NCBI GenBank assembly: GCA_963678395.1
Contig: OY782827.1
Location: 124,001 to 188,000, forward strand
Length of the DNA stretch: 64,000 bases
Direction of reading: 5' to 3'
Source of the DNA: JAAYAE01 sp963678395
GTDB lineage: Bacteria > Bacillota > Negativicutes > Acidaminococcales > Acidaminococcaceae
Part shown: in pieces, positions 33,605 through 42,364 of the stretch
Position numbering within the stretch: position 1 is the stretch's first letter
Layout: the number at the start of each line of letters is the position of its first letter
Notes under the pieces: model-generated
Database searches by the model: none
What the model saw: only the letters and a program-made list of their open reading frames with translations
What the model was told of the DNA's origin: nothing
Position numbers and translations under genes: made by a program

Positions 33605-35221
33605 ATGATTTTAACCCAAGGGTTAGCTTTAAGGTTTGGTAAGCGAGTATTATTTGAAGATGTTAATTTAAAATTCACGGAAGGAAATTGCTACGGTTTA
33701 ATTGGTGCTAATGGTGCCGGTAAATCTACTTTTTTGAAAATTCTTTCCGGTGAAGTAGAACCTAGTTCCGGCGAAGTAATTATAGATAAAGGACAACGCT
33801 TGGCGGTTCTTCAGCAAGATCATTATGCCTATGATGAGTTTTCAGTAATTAATACTGTTATTATGGGACATAAAAAACTTTATGATATTATGATAGAAAA
33901 GGACGCGCTTTATGCCAAACCTGATTTTAGCGATGCTGACGGTATTAGAGCAGCAGAACTGGAAGCAGATTTTGCCGAATTAAATGGCTGGGATGCAGAA
34001 ACTGAAGCAGCACGTCTTTTGGCGGGATTAGGTGTTGTACCTGATTTACACGAAAAACAAATGAGCGAATTAAGTGGTAAAGAAAAAGTGCGTGTGCTTT
34101 TGGCACAAGCCTTATTTGGAACTCCTGATATTTTGCTTTTAGATGAGCCGACAAATAATCTGGACTATGAATCTGTTAAATGGTTGGAAGATTTCTTGGC
34201 GTCTTTTCCTAATATTGTCTTGGTTGTGTCACATGATCGTCATTTTTTAAATCAAGTTTGTACACATATAGCCGATTTTGATTTTGGCAATGTACGTATT
34301 TTCTTTGGTAATTATGATTTTTGGCAAGAGTCTAGTCAAATGGCTTTGCAAATGGCTAAAGATGCTAACAAGAAGAAAGAGGATAAAATAAAAGAATTAC
34401 AAACTTTTGTCCAACGTTTTAGTGCCAATGCTTCTAAATCTAAGCAGGCTACTTCACGTAAAAAACTTTTGGAAAAAATTGAACTTGATGATATTAGGCC
34501 TTCTACCAGACGCTATCCTTATATTAACTTTAAACCTGATCGTGAAGCTGGCGATGATATATTAACAGTAAAGGATTTGTCTAAAACTATTGCCGGTGAA
34601 GTGCTTTTTAAAGATTTGAATTTCACTTTAGAAAAAGGTGACAAGGTAGCTCTTATTGGAGGAAATGGTCAAGCACAAACTGCTCTTATGCAAATATTAA
34701 TGGGAGAAATGGAAGCTGACACAGGCGAGTTTAAGTGGGGTATTACAACTACGCAAGCTTATTTGCCCAAGGACAATGGAAAATATTTTGCTACAAGTGA
34801 CAATTTGGTTGATTGGCTGCGCCAATATTCTGCGGACCAAGAAGAAACATTTTTACGCGGATTTTTAGGCCGTATGCTGTTTGCAGGTGAAGAAACGCAA
34901 AAAGAGGCAAATGTTTTGTCAGGTGGAGAAAAGGTGCGCTGTATGTTTGCTAAAATGATGCTTTCAGGTGCCAATGTTTTATTGTTGGATGAACCGACAA
35001 ATCATTTGGATTTAGAGTCAATTACTTCTTTAAATAATGGGTTGGTAGATTTAAAAGGGACTTTGCTTTTGCGCTCTAATGATCATCAGCTTTTATCGAC
35101 GGTTTGTAATCGTGTTATAGAGATGACACCTAATGGTTGCTTGGAACGCAAGTATACTTATGACGAATATTTAGAGAATGAAGACATTAAAAAATTGCGA
35201 CAAGAACTAGGAGCTATATAA
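33605..35221 (+). CDS. ABC-F family ATPase (YbiT-like) with degenerate second nucleotide site
   Basis: A soluble double-ABC protein of 538 residues, without membrane spans; ABC-F members act on ribosomes. NBD1: Walker A GANGAGKST at 34-42, signature LSGKEKVRV (K for the second G), Walker B LLLDEPTNNLD. NBD2: the Walker A region reads GGNGQAQTA at 352-360, so the ATP-binding Lys is Gln358; the signature LSGGEKVRC and LLLDEPTNHLD are intact, but the H-switch reads LRSNDHQ rather than SHDH. Some members of this subfamily also have a relaxed Walker A here, so the feature may be lineage-wide. Confidence 0.88.
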   Translation: MILTQGLALRFGKRVLFEDVNLKFTEGNCYGLIGANGAGKSTFLKILSGEVEPSSGEVIIDKGQRLAVLQQDHYAYDEFSVINTVIMGHKKLYDIMIEKDALYAKPDFSDADGIRAAELEADFAELNGWDAETEAARLLAGLGVVPDLHEKQMSELSGKEKVRVLLAQALFGTPDILLLDEPTNNLDYESVKWLEDFLASFPNIVLVVSHDRHFLNQVCTHIADFDFGNVRIFFGNYDFWQESSQMALQMAKDANKKKEDKIKELQTFVQRFSANASKSKQATSRKKLLEKIELDDIRPSTRRYPYINFKPDREAGDDILTVKDLSKTIAGEVLFKDLNFTLEKGDKVALIGGNGQAQTALMQILMGEMEADTGEFKWGITTTQAYLPKDNGKYFATSDNLVDWLRQYSADQEETFLRGFLGRMLFAGEETQKEANVLSGGEKVRCMFAKMMLSGANVLLLDEPTNHLDLESITSLNNGLVDLKGTLLLRSNDHQLLSTVCNRVIEMTPNGCLERKYTYDEYLENEDIKKLRQELGAI

Positions 35222-35241
35222 AAATTTAGCTTATATATGCA

Positions 35242-35290
35242 TAAAATACGCCCCAAATGTTAGTTTTTAACATTTGGGGCGTATTTTATG
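35242..35290. terminator. Bidirectional terminator between ABC-F and LysR
   Basis: A 21-bp perfect stem (35242-35262 with 35268-35288) with A and T tracts on both sides, serving two converging genes. Confidence 0.95.
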
Positions 35291-35351
35291 CTTTTTATTT
35301 TGAAATTAGCAATAGTAGTATTAAAGTTTTCAGTAAATATTGCCAGTAAGT

Positions 35352-36284
35352 TTAATCTTTTAAGTTGCTATGTTCTAGTGCTTTTATTCCTAGGAAAAAA
35401 TCATTGTCAGCCAAGCATAATTGAAGATATTCGTCAAAAAGGTTAATCGCTTTTGTAGTTAGTTTTGTTTTCTTTTTACGGGTTATTTTATAGCAACAGT
35501 AAGGTGGAGGAAAATCAGAAAGTTCATAGAGAAAATAATTATCTTGCTGCATAACAATCTTAGCAATATTTAAAGGCAGGATTAACCATTGCTCAGGATT
35601 TTTTAGTAGGGCGAAGGCTAAATGAATATAGTCAACTTTAAAACGCGAGGGAGAAAGTGGATTCCACCACTTGTCATGCCAAACCTTAAATTCGCGCCCC
35701 CAGTTTACCAAGACTTCTTGATCTGGGTTTAGTTCGTTAGGCGAAATAATGCGATTTTTTTGTCCACCGGTACAAGCAGGGCGAATTACCACCATGGGTG
35801 CGCTATAAAATTTAGTTGAAATAATATTAGGATAAAACAATTCTTGTAAGCCAATGCCTACATCAATATATCCCTTTTCTAGAGCCATATATAATTCCCA
35901 ACTATGCATAGAATTTAAAGTTAGTCCTACGGCTGGAAGATGTTTGTTTAAAGATTCAAATAGGCAGGGCAGAAGAAAAGTATTTATACTGTCTGTTGCA
36001 CTTATTGATAGGAATAATTTAGGACCCTGTTCTCTTAGAATTAAGGATTTTTTCCAAATTTTTTCCCATTCATATGCCAGTTTTAGAAATTCTTCTCCAG
36101 ACGGGGTTAAGGTAATATGCTTAAATCCTTTTCCTCTTTCAAGAAGTTTCATTCCAACCTCATTTTCAAGAGCTTGTATTCTCTGGCTTGCTGTGGACTG
36201 GGCAATATGTAATTTAGAGGATGCAGAAGTGATATTGCCTTCTTTTACGACGACTAGAAATGTTTCAATTCCCAAAAAAAACAT
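35352..36284 (-). CDS. LysR-type transcriptional regulator
   Basis: About 310 residues. The N-terminal winged helix FLVVVKEGNITSASSKLHIAQSTASQRIQALENEVGMKLLERGKG is textbook; the remainder is the periplasmic-binding-like sensor. I start at ATG 36284, seven bases after AAAGGAGGA, rather than the longer frame at 36308, which has no ribosome site. It is divergent from the second LysR gene across a 540-base gap, and the effector is unknown. Confidence 0.9.
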   Translation of the reverse strand: MFFLGIETFLVVVKEGNITSASSKLHIAQSTASQRIQALENEVGMKLLERGKGFKHITLTPSGEEFLKLAYEWEKIWKKSLILREQGPKLFLSISATDSINTFLLPCLFESLNKHLPAVGLTLNSMHSWELYMALEKGYIDVGIGLQELFYPNIISTKFYSAPMVVIRPACTGGQKNRIISPNELNPDQEVLVNWGREFKVWHDKWWNPLSPSRFKVDYIHLAFALLKNPEQWLILPLNIAKIVMQQDNYFLYELSDFPPPYCCYKITRKKKTKLTTKAINLFDEYLQLCLADNDFFLGIKALEHSNLKD

Positions 36285-36824
36285 ATTGAAATCCTCCTTT
36301 AAAAACATTAAATATCGTAATTAACGATTATTAACAGCCTAATTTCCAATTTTACTTATTTTATGTGATGAATTAATATTAAGCCATGAGAAGAAACTTG
36401 TCAATTATCATATAAATATTTTATTAGCAAAGCCATATATGAAGTTGAAATTTATTTATCTGAGAAGCAAATTTAGAAATAATTTTGAGCAATCATGGTT
36501 TGGAGCATGATTGATTCTTTTTGCGCAGTGTAGATTAAGAGGTAAGATTTGAATAAATTATCAGAATTTTTCAAAATTCCGTATAGAAAAGTTACAAAAA
36601 CAAGTAAAAGGCAAGTGTAAAAAAATGCTGTTTAAGAAAGCAATTTTTCTCGTTCTAAAATACTTAAATATAACAAAGTGTCTTTTTGTGTGCTTGTATT
36701 GCTACTACAGACGTACTCTTTTTTGTGAAGGTATTTTAGGGTTTCGTTTGAAGATAAATAGGGATTAATTATTGGTTAAAATTCGTAATCAAACTCATTA
36801 AATATGTGAGAGGCGGTAATAGAT
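36285..36824. other. 540-base AT-rich intergenic region with LTTR-like site and orphan hairpin
   Basis: ATCGTAATTAACGAT at 36314-36328 is a near-palindrome of the T-N11-A type, 30 bases from the LysR start, so it may be its operator. A stem CAATCATG/CATGATTG (36490-36513) with TTCTTTTT after it looks like a terminator, yet no gene ends there. No reading frame above 60 codons or known RNA is recognised. Confidence 0.5.
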
Positions 36825-37729
36825 TTGAATATTAATCAGCTACGTTACTTTAAAGTATTAGCGGGGGAAGAAAACATAGCAAAAGCGGCGTCTAAGCTTT
36901 ATATTTCCCCGCCTGCATTACATGCTTCGATTTCTAGAATTGAAAATATGTAGGACATCCACTTTTCGAAAAGCGTGGGAGGCATATTTTTCTTACCGGG
37001 TACGGCAAAATAATGTACAAATATGTATGCGAATTTATTGAATTTTCTGATCAGCTGCAGACGGAAATGTTATGTTATAGTAAGAAACATAATGATCTTA
37101 TTAGGCTAGGAGTTAGTGCTTTGACTTTATGGCAAGAACCCCTAGTTAAATTCATGGATATGCATCCGGAAATTAAGATTGAACATAGTTCCTTGAAAGC
37201 TGAACAATTGGCAGATGAATCTGTTATTGCTAAATTTGATTTTGTAATAACAGATTTGCATGACATAAATACAGATTTTTGGGAGCTTTCTTTGCTTATT
37301 CCTGAAGATAAACCTGTTGTTATGCTCTGGCCTGGGCATCCACTTGCAAAGAAAAAAGTTGTCCATGCTGAGGATTTAAAAAATGAAGCATTTATTGCTT
37401 TATCAAAGGGTTATTCTTCTAGAGGATATTTTGACCAAGTAATAAGCTTTTTAGGAATTAAGCCGATTATTTATACGGAAAGTGATTATTCCTTACGTAC
37501 TGCCCTGGTAAAAGCACACAAAGGGATTGCCGTTTCTACGGTTTATGGCTCAATGGCTCCAATGCTTGCCGGTTTGGTTCCCATTCCAATTGGTTCAGGA
37601 GTTTTTCCTAGGGTTCAGACTTTGTTTTGGAAAAAAAATTCTAAGCTAACACCACAACAAATAATTTTTCAAAAATTTCTCATAGATTTTTTTAAAAGCT
37701 ATAAAGGCAATAAAAAAATTAGCCAATAA
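36825..37729 (+). pseudogene. LysR-type regulator, one-base deletion
   Basis: A TTG at 36825, after GAGAGGCGG, opens NINQLRYFKVLAGEENIAKAASKLYISPPALHASISRIEN, a LysR winged helix. The frame stops at TAG 36952-36954; in the next frame it continues as GHPLFEKRGRHIFLTGYGKIMYK and the sensor domain to 37729. One base is missing near 36950, not in a homopolymer. The sensor part is intact (238 codons from 37013). It is next to the dehydratase gene it would be expected to control. Confidence 0.85.
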
Positions 37730-37856
37730 AGCTGGAAGGATATTTTGCGGTAAGGAATTTTTATACTGGGGTAATAGAAGATAAGAGATTCCAAGATAGC
37801 TAGAAAGTAATTAGTAAATTTAATAAGATAGATCAAAAATCAGGAGGAGAATAACG

Positions 37857-39071
37857 ATGAAGATTACAAGTATCGATGCCTTACAATTACCAAGTGGTGG
37901 AAAGGGTGCAAGCTCAAGAGGAGCATGGAGTCCGGTTTTAGTAAGAATAAATACGGATGAGGGCATATGTGGTTGGGGTGAAGCAGGGTTAGCATATGGC
38001 AAAGGGTGGCGCGCCGGCATGGGCATGATACAAGATTTTGCTGAGCAAATTATTGGAATGGATCCTATGAATATTGAAAAAATATGGGAAACTATTTTTA
38101 GAAAGACTTTTTGGGGTATGGGGGGTGGCACTGTAGTTTGCGCAGCCATGAGTGCTATTGATATTGCGCTATTTGATATAAAGGGCAAAGCACTAGGTGT
38201 ACCGGTATATCAATTGTTAGGTGGAAAGACTAATGATGATATTCGGGTTTATGCTAGCCAGGTACAATTTAATTGGGGTTCAAATCTAACAAAACAAATG
38301 TTAACTGAACCGGAGGAATATGCGGAAGTAACACTTAAATGTATGGAGGAGGGCTATGATTGTGTGAAAGTTGACCCTATCCTTATACCAAGTACTTCTA
38401 GTGCTATTTGGCATATTAGAGGACCATTGCAGCATCATGTAATTAAGACGGTCTATGATAGAGTTGCCGCTATGCGTAAAGCAGGCGGTGATGAACTGGA
38501 TATTATAATTGAAATGCATTCTAATACAGATACTACGGCGGCTATACAAATAGCACAAGTTTTGGAACCGTTACGCATTTTTTATTATGAAGAACCGGCA
38601 CATCCACTTAATACGGAGAACTTTACGGAAATAAAGAAAAAGACCAATATTCCCATTGCTACGGGCGAAAGAAGTTATACCCGTCAAGGTTATAGACCGT
38701 TTTTAGAAAAGCGACTTATTGATGTTGTTCAGCCGGATTTGTGCTTATGCGGAGGATTATCAGAAGCAAAGAAAATTTGTGATATGGCTTGGACTTATGA
38801 TTCCAACGTGCAAATCCATGTTTGTGGCAGTCCCATATCTAAGGCCGCTGCGCTGCAAATTGAAGGGGCTATTCCTAACTTCCTCATTCATGAGCACCAC
38901 CAAAGGGCATTGGACCCGCTTAATCGTGCATCCTGTAAGTATGATTATCAACCGGTAAAAGGAAAATATAAAATACCTAATATTCCTGGTATTGGTCAAG
39001 AGCCATCTGAAGAATGCTTAGCTACTGCTAATATCCAAACTATAGCTCAATATATTCCTTATATGAAATAA
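37857..39071 (+). CDS. Enolase-superfamily sugar-acid dehydratase (mandelate racemase/ManD-like)
   Basis: 404 residues. The capping domain MKITSIDALQLPSG and the barrel follow. Metal ligands fit the E/E/E pattern: IIIEMHSN near residue 220, FYYEEPAHP near 245 and ATGERSYTRQ near 270; the catalytic His is in IHVCGSPIS near 325. It likely removes water from an acid sugar, mannonate, galactonate or a related one, but specificity cannot be read. AGGAGGAGAA precedes the ATG. The neighbouring LysR gene is broken, and no sugar transporter or aldolase adjoins. Confidence 0.85.
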   Translation: MKITSIDALQLPSGGKGASSRGAWSPVLVRINTDEGICGWGEAGLAYGKGWRAGMGMIQDFAEQIIGMDPMNIEKIWETIFRKTFWGMGGGTVVCAAMSAIDIALFDIKGKALGVPVYQLLGGKTNDDIRVYASQVQFNWGSNLTKQMLTEPEEYAEVTLKCMEEGYDCVKVDPILIPSTSSAIWHIRGPLQHHVIKTVYDRVAAMRKAGGDELDIIIEMHSNTDTTAAIQIAQVLEPLRIFYYEEPAHPLNTENFTEIKKKTNIPIATGERSYTRQGYRPFLEKRLIDVVQPDLCLCGGLSEAKKICDMAWTYDSNVQIHVCGSPISKAAALQIEGAIPNFLIHEHHQRALDPLNRASCKYDYQPVKGKYKIPNIPGIGQEPSEECLATANIQTIAQYIPYMK

Positions 39072-39137
39072 AGAGCAAGAGTTTAGATTTTTTTGTATTA
39101 TTAGAGGGAAAAGCAAGAGATGCTTTTACAGAAGAAA

Positions 39138-39176
39138 AAAATACCGATGACGCTTTTTGCGCCATCGGTATTTTAA
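39138..39176 (+). terminator. Terminator after the dehydratase gene
   Basis: AATACCGATG..CGC and GCG..CATCGGTATT pair, followed by TTAACTTTT. Confidence 0.8.
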
Positions 39177-39322
39177 CTTTTATTGGTGTTAACCTAATAT
39201 TAAACATAAATTTATTATGTTTAATATATTTACTTTAAGATGCGGATAGTGGTACTAGTATATAAGAATGGACACGAAAAGTTTAACAAGCTAAAATCAA
39301 TTTAGAAAGGGCGTGTTAAACC

Positions 39323-39598
39323 TTGTCCAAAAATGGAATAAGATTTACCGATGAATTTAAAAAACAAATAGTAGATTTGTATCAATCCGGTAGTAGCGTA
39401 AGCTACCTTAGCAGTGAATATGGCGTAACTGCAGTAACAATTTATAAATGGATAAAAGAACTCTCCCCAGTTAAGGGACTACACGATGAAGAAATTACTT
39501 CCAAGGAATATGAGAAGATGAAGAAACGTATTGCAGAGCTGGAAATGGAGAACGAAATATTAAAAAAAGCTACAGCCATATTCGCACGAAAACACTAG
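39323..39598 (+). CDS. IS3-family transposase OrfA (right copy)
   Basis: Same 91-residue helix-turn-helix protein as at 29003-29278, starting at TTG 39323. Ends at TAG 39598 after an A-rich slip site at about 39557-39564, where the -1 frame opens into OrfB. Confidence 0.93.
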   Translation: MSKNGIRFTDEFKKQIVDLYQSGSSVSYLSSEYGVTAVTIYKWIKELSPVKGLHDEEITSKEYEKMKKRIAELEMENEILKKATAIFARKH

Positions 39599-39663
39599 GA
39601 GAAACAGTTGGCTTCATCAATAGATACAAAGCCCAGTATACAGTAAAGCGCACCTGCAAAGTA

Positions 39664-40467
39664 TTGAACCTTCCTCGAGGCACCTATTATAAGTCCTTAT
39701 GTCTCGTAACATCTGCCAGAAAAATAAACAAACAGAAGTTCCTAGAAACAATAAAAGATGTTTTCGAAGAAAACAAGAAGAGATATGGAGCACCAAAGAT
39801 ACAGAAAGTATTAGAAGCTCTTGGCATAAAGGCCAGTCTAAAGCGTGTCCAAAGGCATATGGCAGAATTAGGGCTCAGGGCAATAGTAGTAAAGAAATAC
39901 AGGTATTATTCTTCTAAATGTTTGGTTGAAGAACATGACAATTTGTTAAACAGAGATTTCAAAAGTGCAGCAATCAACAAAAAATGGTGTACAGACATAA
40001 CCTATATCCATACAGTTATTGATGGTTGGACATATCTGGCGTCAGTAATGGACTTGGCCAGCAAGAAGATTATCGGCTATGCCTATGCAAAAAGGATGAC
40101 AGCAGAACTAGCGGTACAAGCTATTGAAAATGCCTGCCTTAATGTCAGTGATACAACAGGAATAATTTTGCATAGTGATCTTGGAACTCAATACACTAGT
40201 CAAATGTTTGAAGATGAGCTTGTAAGAAAAAATATGGTTCATTCTTACAGCCGTAAGGGAAACCCCTACGATAATGCCTGCATTGAATCTTTCCATTCCG
40301 GATTGAAGAAGGAAGAAGTGAACCATAACAGGTATTATGATTTCAAGATGGCCGGTAAAGCCATCTTTGAATATATTGAATCATGGTATAACCGAAAGAG
40401 GATTCATGGCAGTATAAAGTATATGACTCCGCAGGAGTTTGAAGACGCAGCAAAATCTACAGCATAA
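39664..40467 (+). CDS. IS3-family transposase OrfB (right copy)
   Basis: Same 267-residue DDE integrase as at 28134-28937, with DIT, HSDLG and IESF motifs. The frame is open in the -1 register back to the slip site in orfA (SYSHIRTKTLGETVGFINRY upstream of TTG 39664), so the true product is probably an OrfAB fusion of about 390 residues. Confidence 0.93.
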   Translation: MNLPRGTYYKSLCLVTSARKINKQKFLETIKDVFEENKKRYGAPKIQKVLEALGIKASLKRVQRHMAELGLRAIVVKKYRYYSSKCLVEEHDNLLNRDFKSAAINKKWCTDITYIHTVIDGWTYLASVMDLASKKIIGYAYAKRMTAELAVQAIENACLNVSDTTGIILHSDLGTQYTSQMFEDELVRKNMVHSYSRKGNPYDNACIESFHSGLKKEEVNHNRYYDFKMAGKAIFEYIESWYNRKRIHGSIKYMTPQEFEDAAKSTA

Positions 40468-40548
40468 AAGTTAAACTATTTGTGTCTACAGTATTGACCT
40501 AGGTCCAATAGTATATAACCAAGCTTGAAAGTTATTTTCATTAATAAG

Positions 40549-42216
40549 TTAATTAAATTTTAAAATAGCACCCTGAGCAGCAGAAGAAACCAAATATGCG
40601 TAGCGGGCTAGGTAACCTGAAGTAACCTTTGGTGGTGGACATTTCCAGTTTTTTCTACGTATTTCTAGTTCCTTTGTACTGAGTTTAACATTCAGTTTGC
40701 GGTTGGGTATGTCAATTTCAATGATATCGCCTGTTTCAATAAGTGCAATAGGACCGCCTTCACGAGCTTCGGGTGAAATATGACCTATGCAAGCGCCACG
40801 AGTGGCACCGGAGAAACGACCGTCAGTTAATAATGCTACATCTTTGTCTAAGCCCATACCGGCAATAACGGAGGTGGGATTAAGCATTTCACGCATGCCA
40901 GGACCACCTTTAGGTCCTTCGTAGCGTATTACAATAACATCACCTTTTTGAATTTTCTTGTCAATAATAGCTTTAATAGCTGCATCTTCCGAATCATAAA
41001 CTTTAGCCGGTCCGGTATGTTTTAACATTTCGGGAGCAACGGCACTTTCTTTAACTATACTGCACAAGGGAGCCAAGTTTCCTTTAAGGACGGCTAAACC
41101 ACCTGTTTTAGAAATAGGTTCCTCAACAGTATGTATAACTTCTGGGCGCAATATTACGGCACCCTTTATATTTTGACCAACAGTTTTACCAGTAACTGTT
41201 TTGCAACTCTTCTCAATAAGATTTGCTTTATCTAATTCGGCCATAATTGCACGAATACCGCCTGCCTCATTGATATCAACAATGTGAAAGGAGCCACCGG
41301 GACTTAGTTTTGTTAAGTACGGAGTTTTTTTGCTGATGGTATCAAAATAGTCTAATGTTAAATCTATGCCTGCTTCATGAGCAATGGCAGGTAAGTGTAA
41401 CGCAGTATTAGTAGAACCACCAATAGCCATATCAACAGTAATGGCATTTTTGAAGGCTTTGGCAGTCATAATATCCCGTGGGCAAATATTTTTAGCAAGT
41501 AAACCCATAATGCGTTTGCCAGCTTCTTTAGCTAAAGAAATTCGTGCCCCTTGGTAAACAGCTGGGATAGTACCATTGCCAGGCAGCCCCATTCCTAAAA
41601 CTTCAGTTAGGCAGTTCATAGTATTAGCTGTAAAAAGGCCTGAACAAGAACCACAACCTGGGCAGGCACAATGCTCAATTTCGCTTAATTCAGTTTTATT
41701 TATTTTGCCGGCTTCAAAGCGGCCTGCAGCTTCAAATACAGTGCTGACACTTATGTCTACGCCGTTACGACGGCCAGGAAGCATAGGTCCTCCACTGATT
41801 ACTATAGTGGGGATGTTTAGACGTGCGGCTGCCATGAGCATACCGGGAACGATTTTATCACAGTTAGGGATTAAAACTAAAGCATCAAAAGCATGGCCAT
41901 TGGCAACGGCTTCAATACAATCGGCAACTAATTCACGACTGGCGAGTGGGTACTTCATTCCGTCATGTCCCATAGCTATGCCATCACAAATCCCAATGGC
42001 CGGAAACTCAAGGGGAGTACCACCATTTTCTAAAACACCATATTTAACGGCTTTGGCAATTTCATCCAGGTGCATGTGACCAGGAATAATTTCATTTTGT
42101 GCATTACAAATTCCAATTAATGGCCGTTTCATTTCATCTTCAGTGTAACCCATAGCATAGAATAAAGATCTGTGGGCAGCACGTGTTGAACCCTTTTTTA
42201 CTGTATCACTGCGCAT
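40549..42216 (-). CDS. ilvD: Dihydroxy-acid dehydratase
   Basis: Catalyses the third common step of valine, isoleucine and leucine synthesis. 555 residues with the Fe-S cysteines in PNCDKIVPGMLMA and CPGCGSCSGLFTANTMNCLTE, plus the C-terminal DGRFSGATRGACIGHISPEA. Start ATG 42216 follows AGAGGG. It is alone, with no other ilv or leu gene, is on the lagging strand, and lies 42 bases from the IS3 end, so it may have been moved or cut from an operon. Confidence 0.96.
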   Translation of the reverse strand: MRSDTVKKGSTRAAHRSLFYAMGYTEDEMKRPLIGICNAQNEIIPGHMHLDEIAKAVKYGVLENGGTPLEFPAIGICDGIAMGHDGMKYPLASRELVADCIEAVANGHAFDALVLIPNCDKIVPGMLMAAARLNIPTIVISGGPMLPGRRNGVDISVSTVFEAAGRFEAGKINKTELSEIEHCACPGCGSCSGLFTANTMNCLTEVLGMGLPGNGTIPAVYQGARISLAKEAGKRIMGLLAKNICPRDIMTAKAFKNAITVDMAIGGSTNTALHLPAIAHEAGIDLTLDYFDTISKKTPYLTKLSPGGSFHIVDINEAGGIRAIMAELDKANLIEKSCKTVTGKTVGQNIKGAVILRPEVIHTVEEPISKTGGLAVLKGNLAPLCSIVKESAVAPEMLKHTGPAKVYDSEDAAIKAIIDKKIQKGDVIVIRYEGPKGGPGMREMLNPTSVIAGMGLDKDVALLTDGRFSGATRGACIGHISPEAREGGPIALIETGDIIEIDIPNRKLNVKLSTKELEIRRKNWKCPPPKVTSGYLARYAYLVSSAAQGAILKFN

Positions 42217-42364
42217 ATTTTTCCCTCTTTTCTTAAATCATGTAAACTTATATTTGTTACGAAAAAATTTTAATACGTTTTATTGATTTAGTCAAACCAA
42301 ATTTTCTTAAATTGTATATATACATACTATAGATAGCTAAATGTGATAATTATGCTAAGAAGTT

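Larger units (their letters stand above)
39250..40507 (+). mobile_element. IS3-family element, right copy (1258 bp)
   Basis: Inverted relative to the copy at 28094-29351 and apparently identical. It begins TGG and ends CCA with 38-base imperfect inverted ends. ATAG flanks it on both sides (39246-39249 and 40508-40511), an exact 4-base target duplication, so this copy is an undisturbed insertion. Confidence 0.95.

Noticed and set aside
35854..36324. Plus-strand frame of 156 codons
   Set aside because: Antisense to the intact LysR gene; no ribosome site.
28094..40507. Composite transposon carrying resistance or catabolic cargo
   Set aside because: The interior holds core genes such as nth, and the two IS flanks do not share one target duplication; I treat it as two separate insertions.
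41576..42079. Plus-strand frame of 167 codons
   Set aside because: Antisense to intact ilvD with no ribosome site or recognisable domain.
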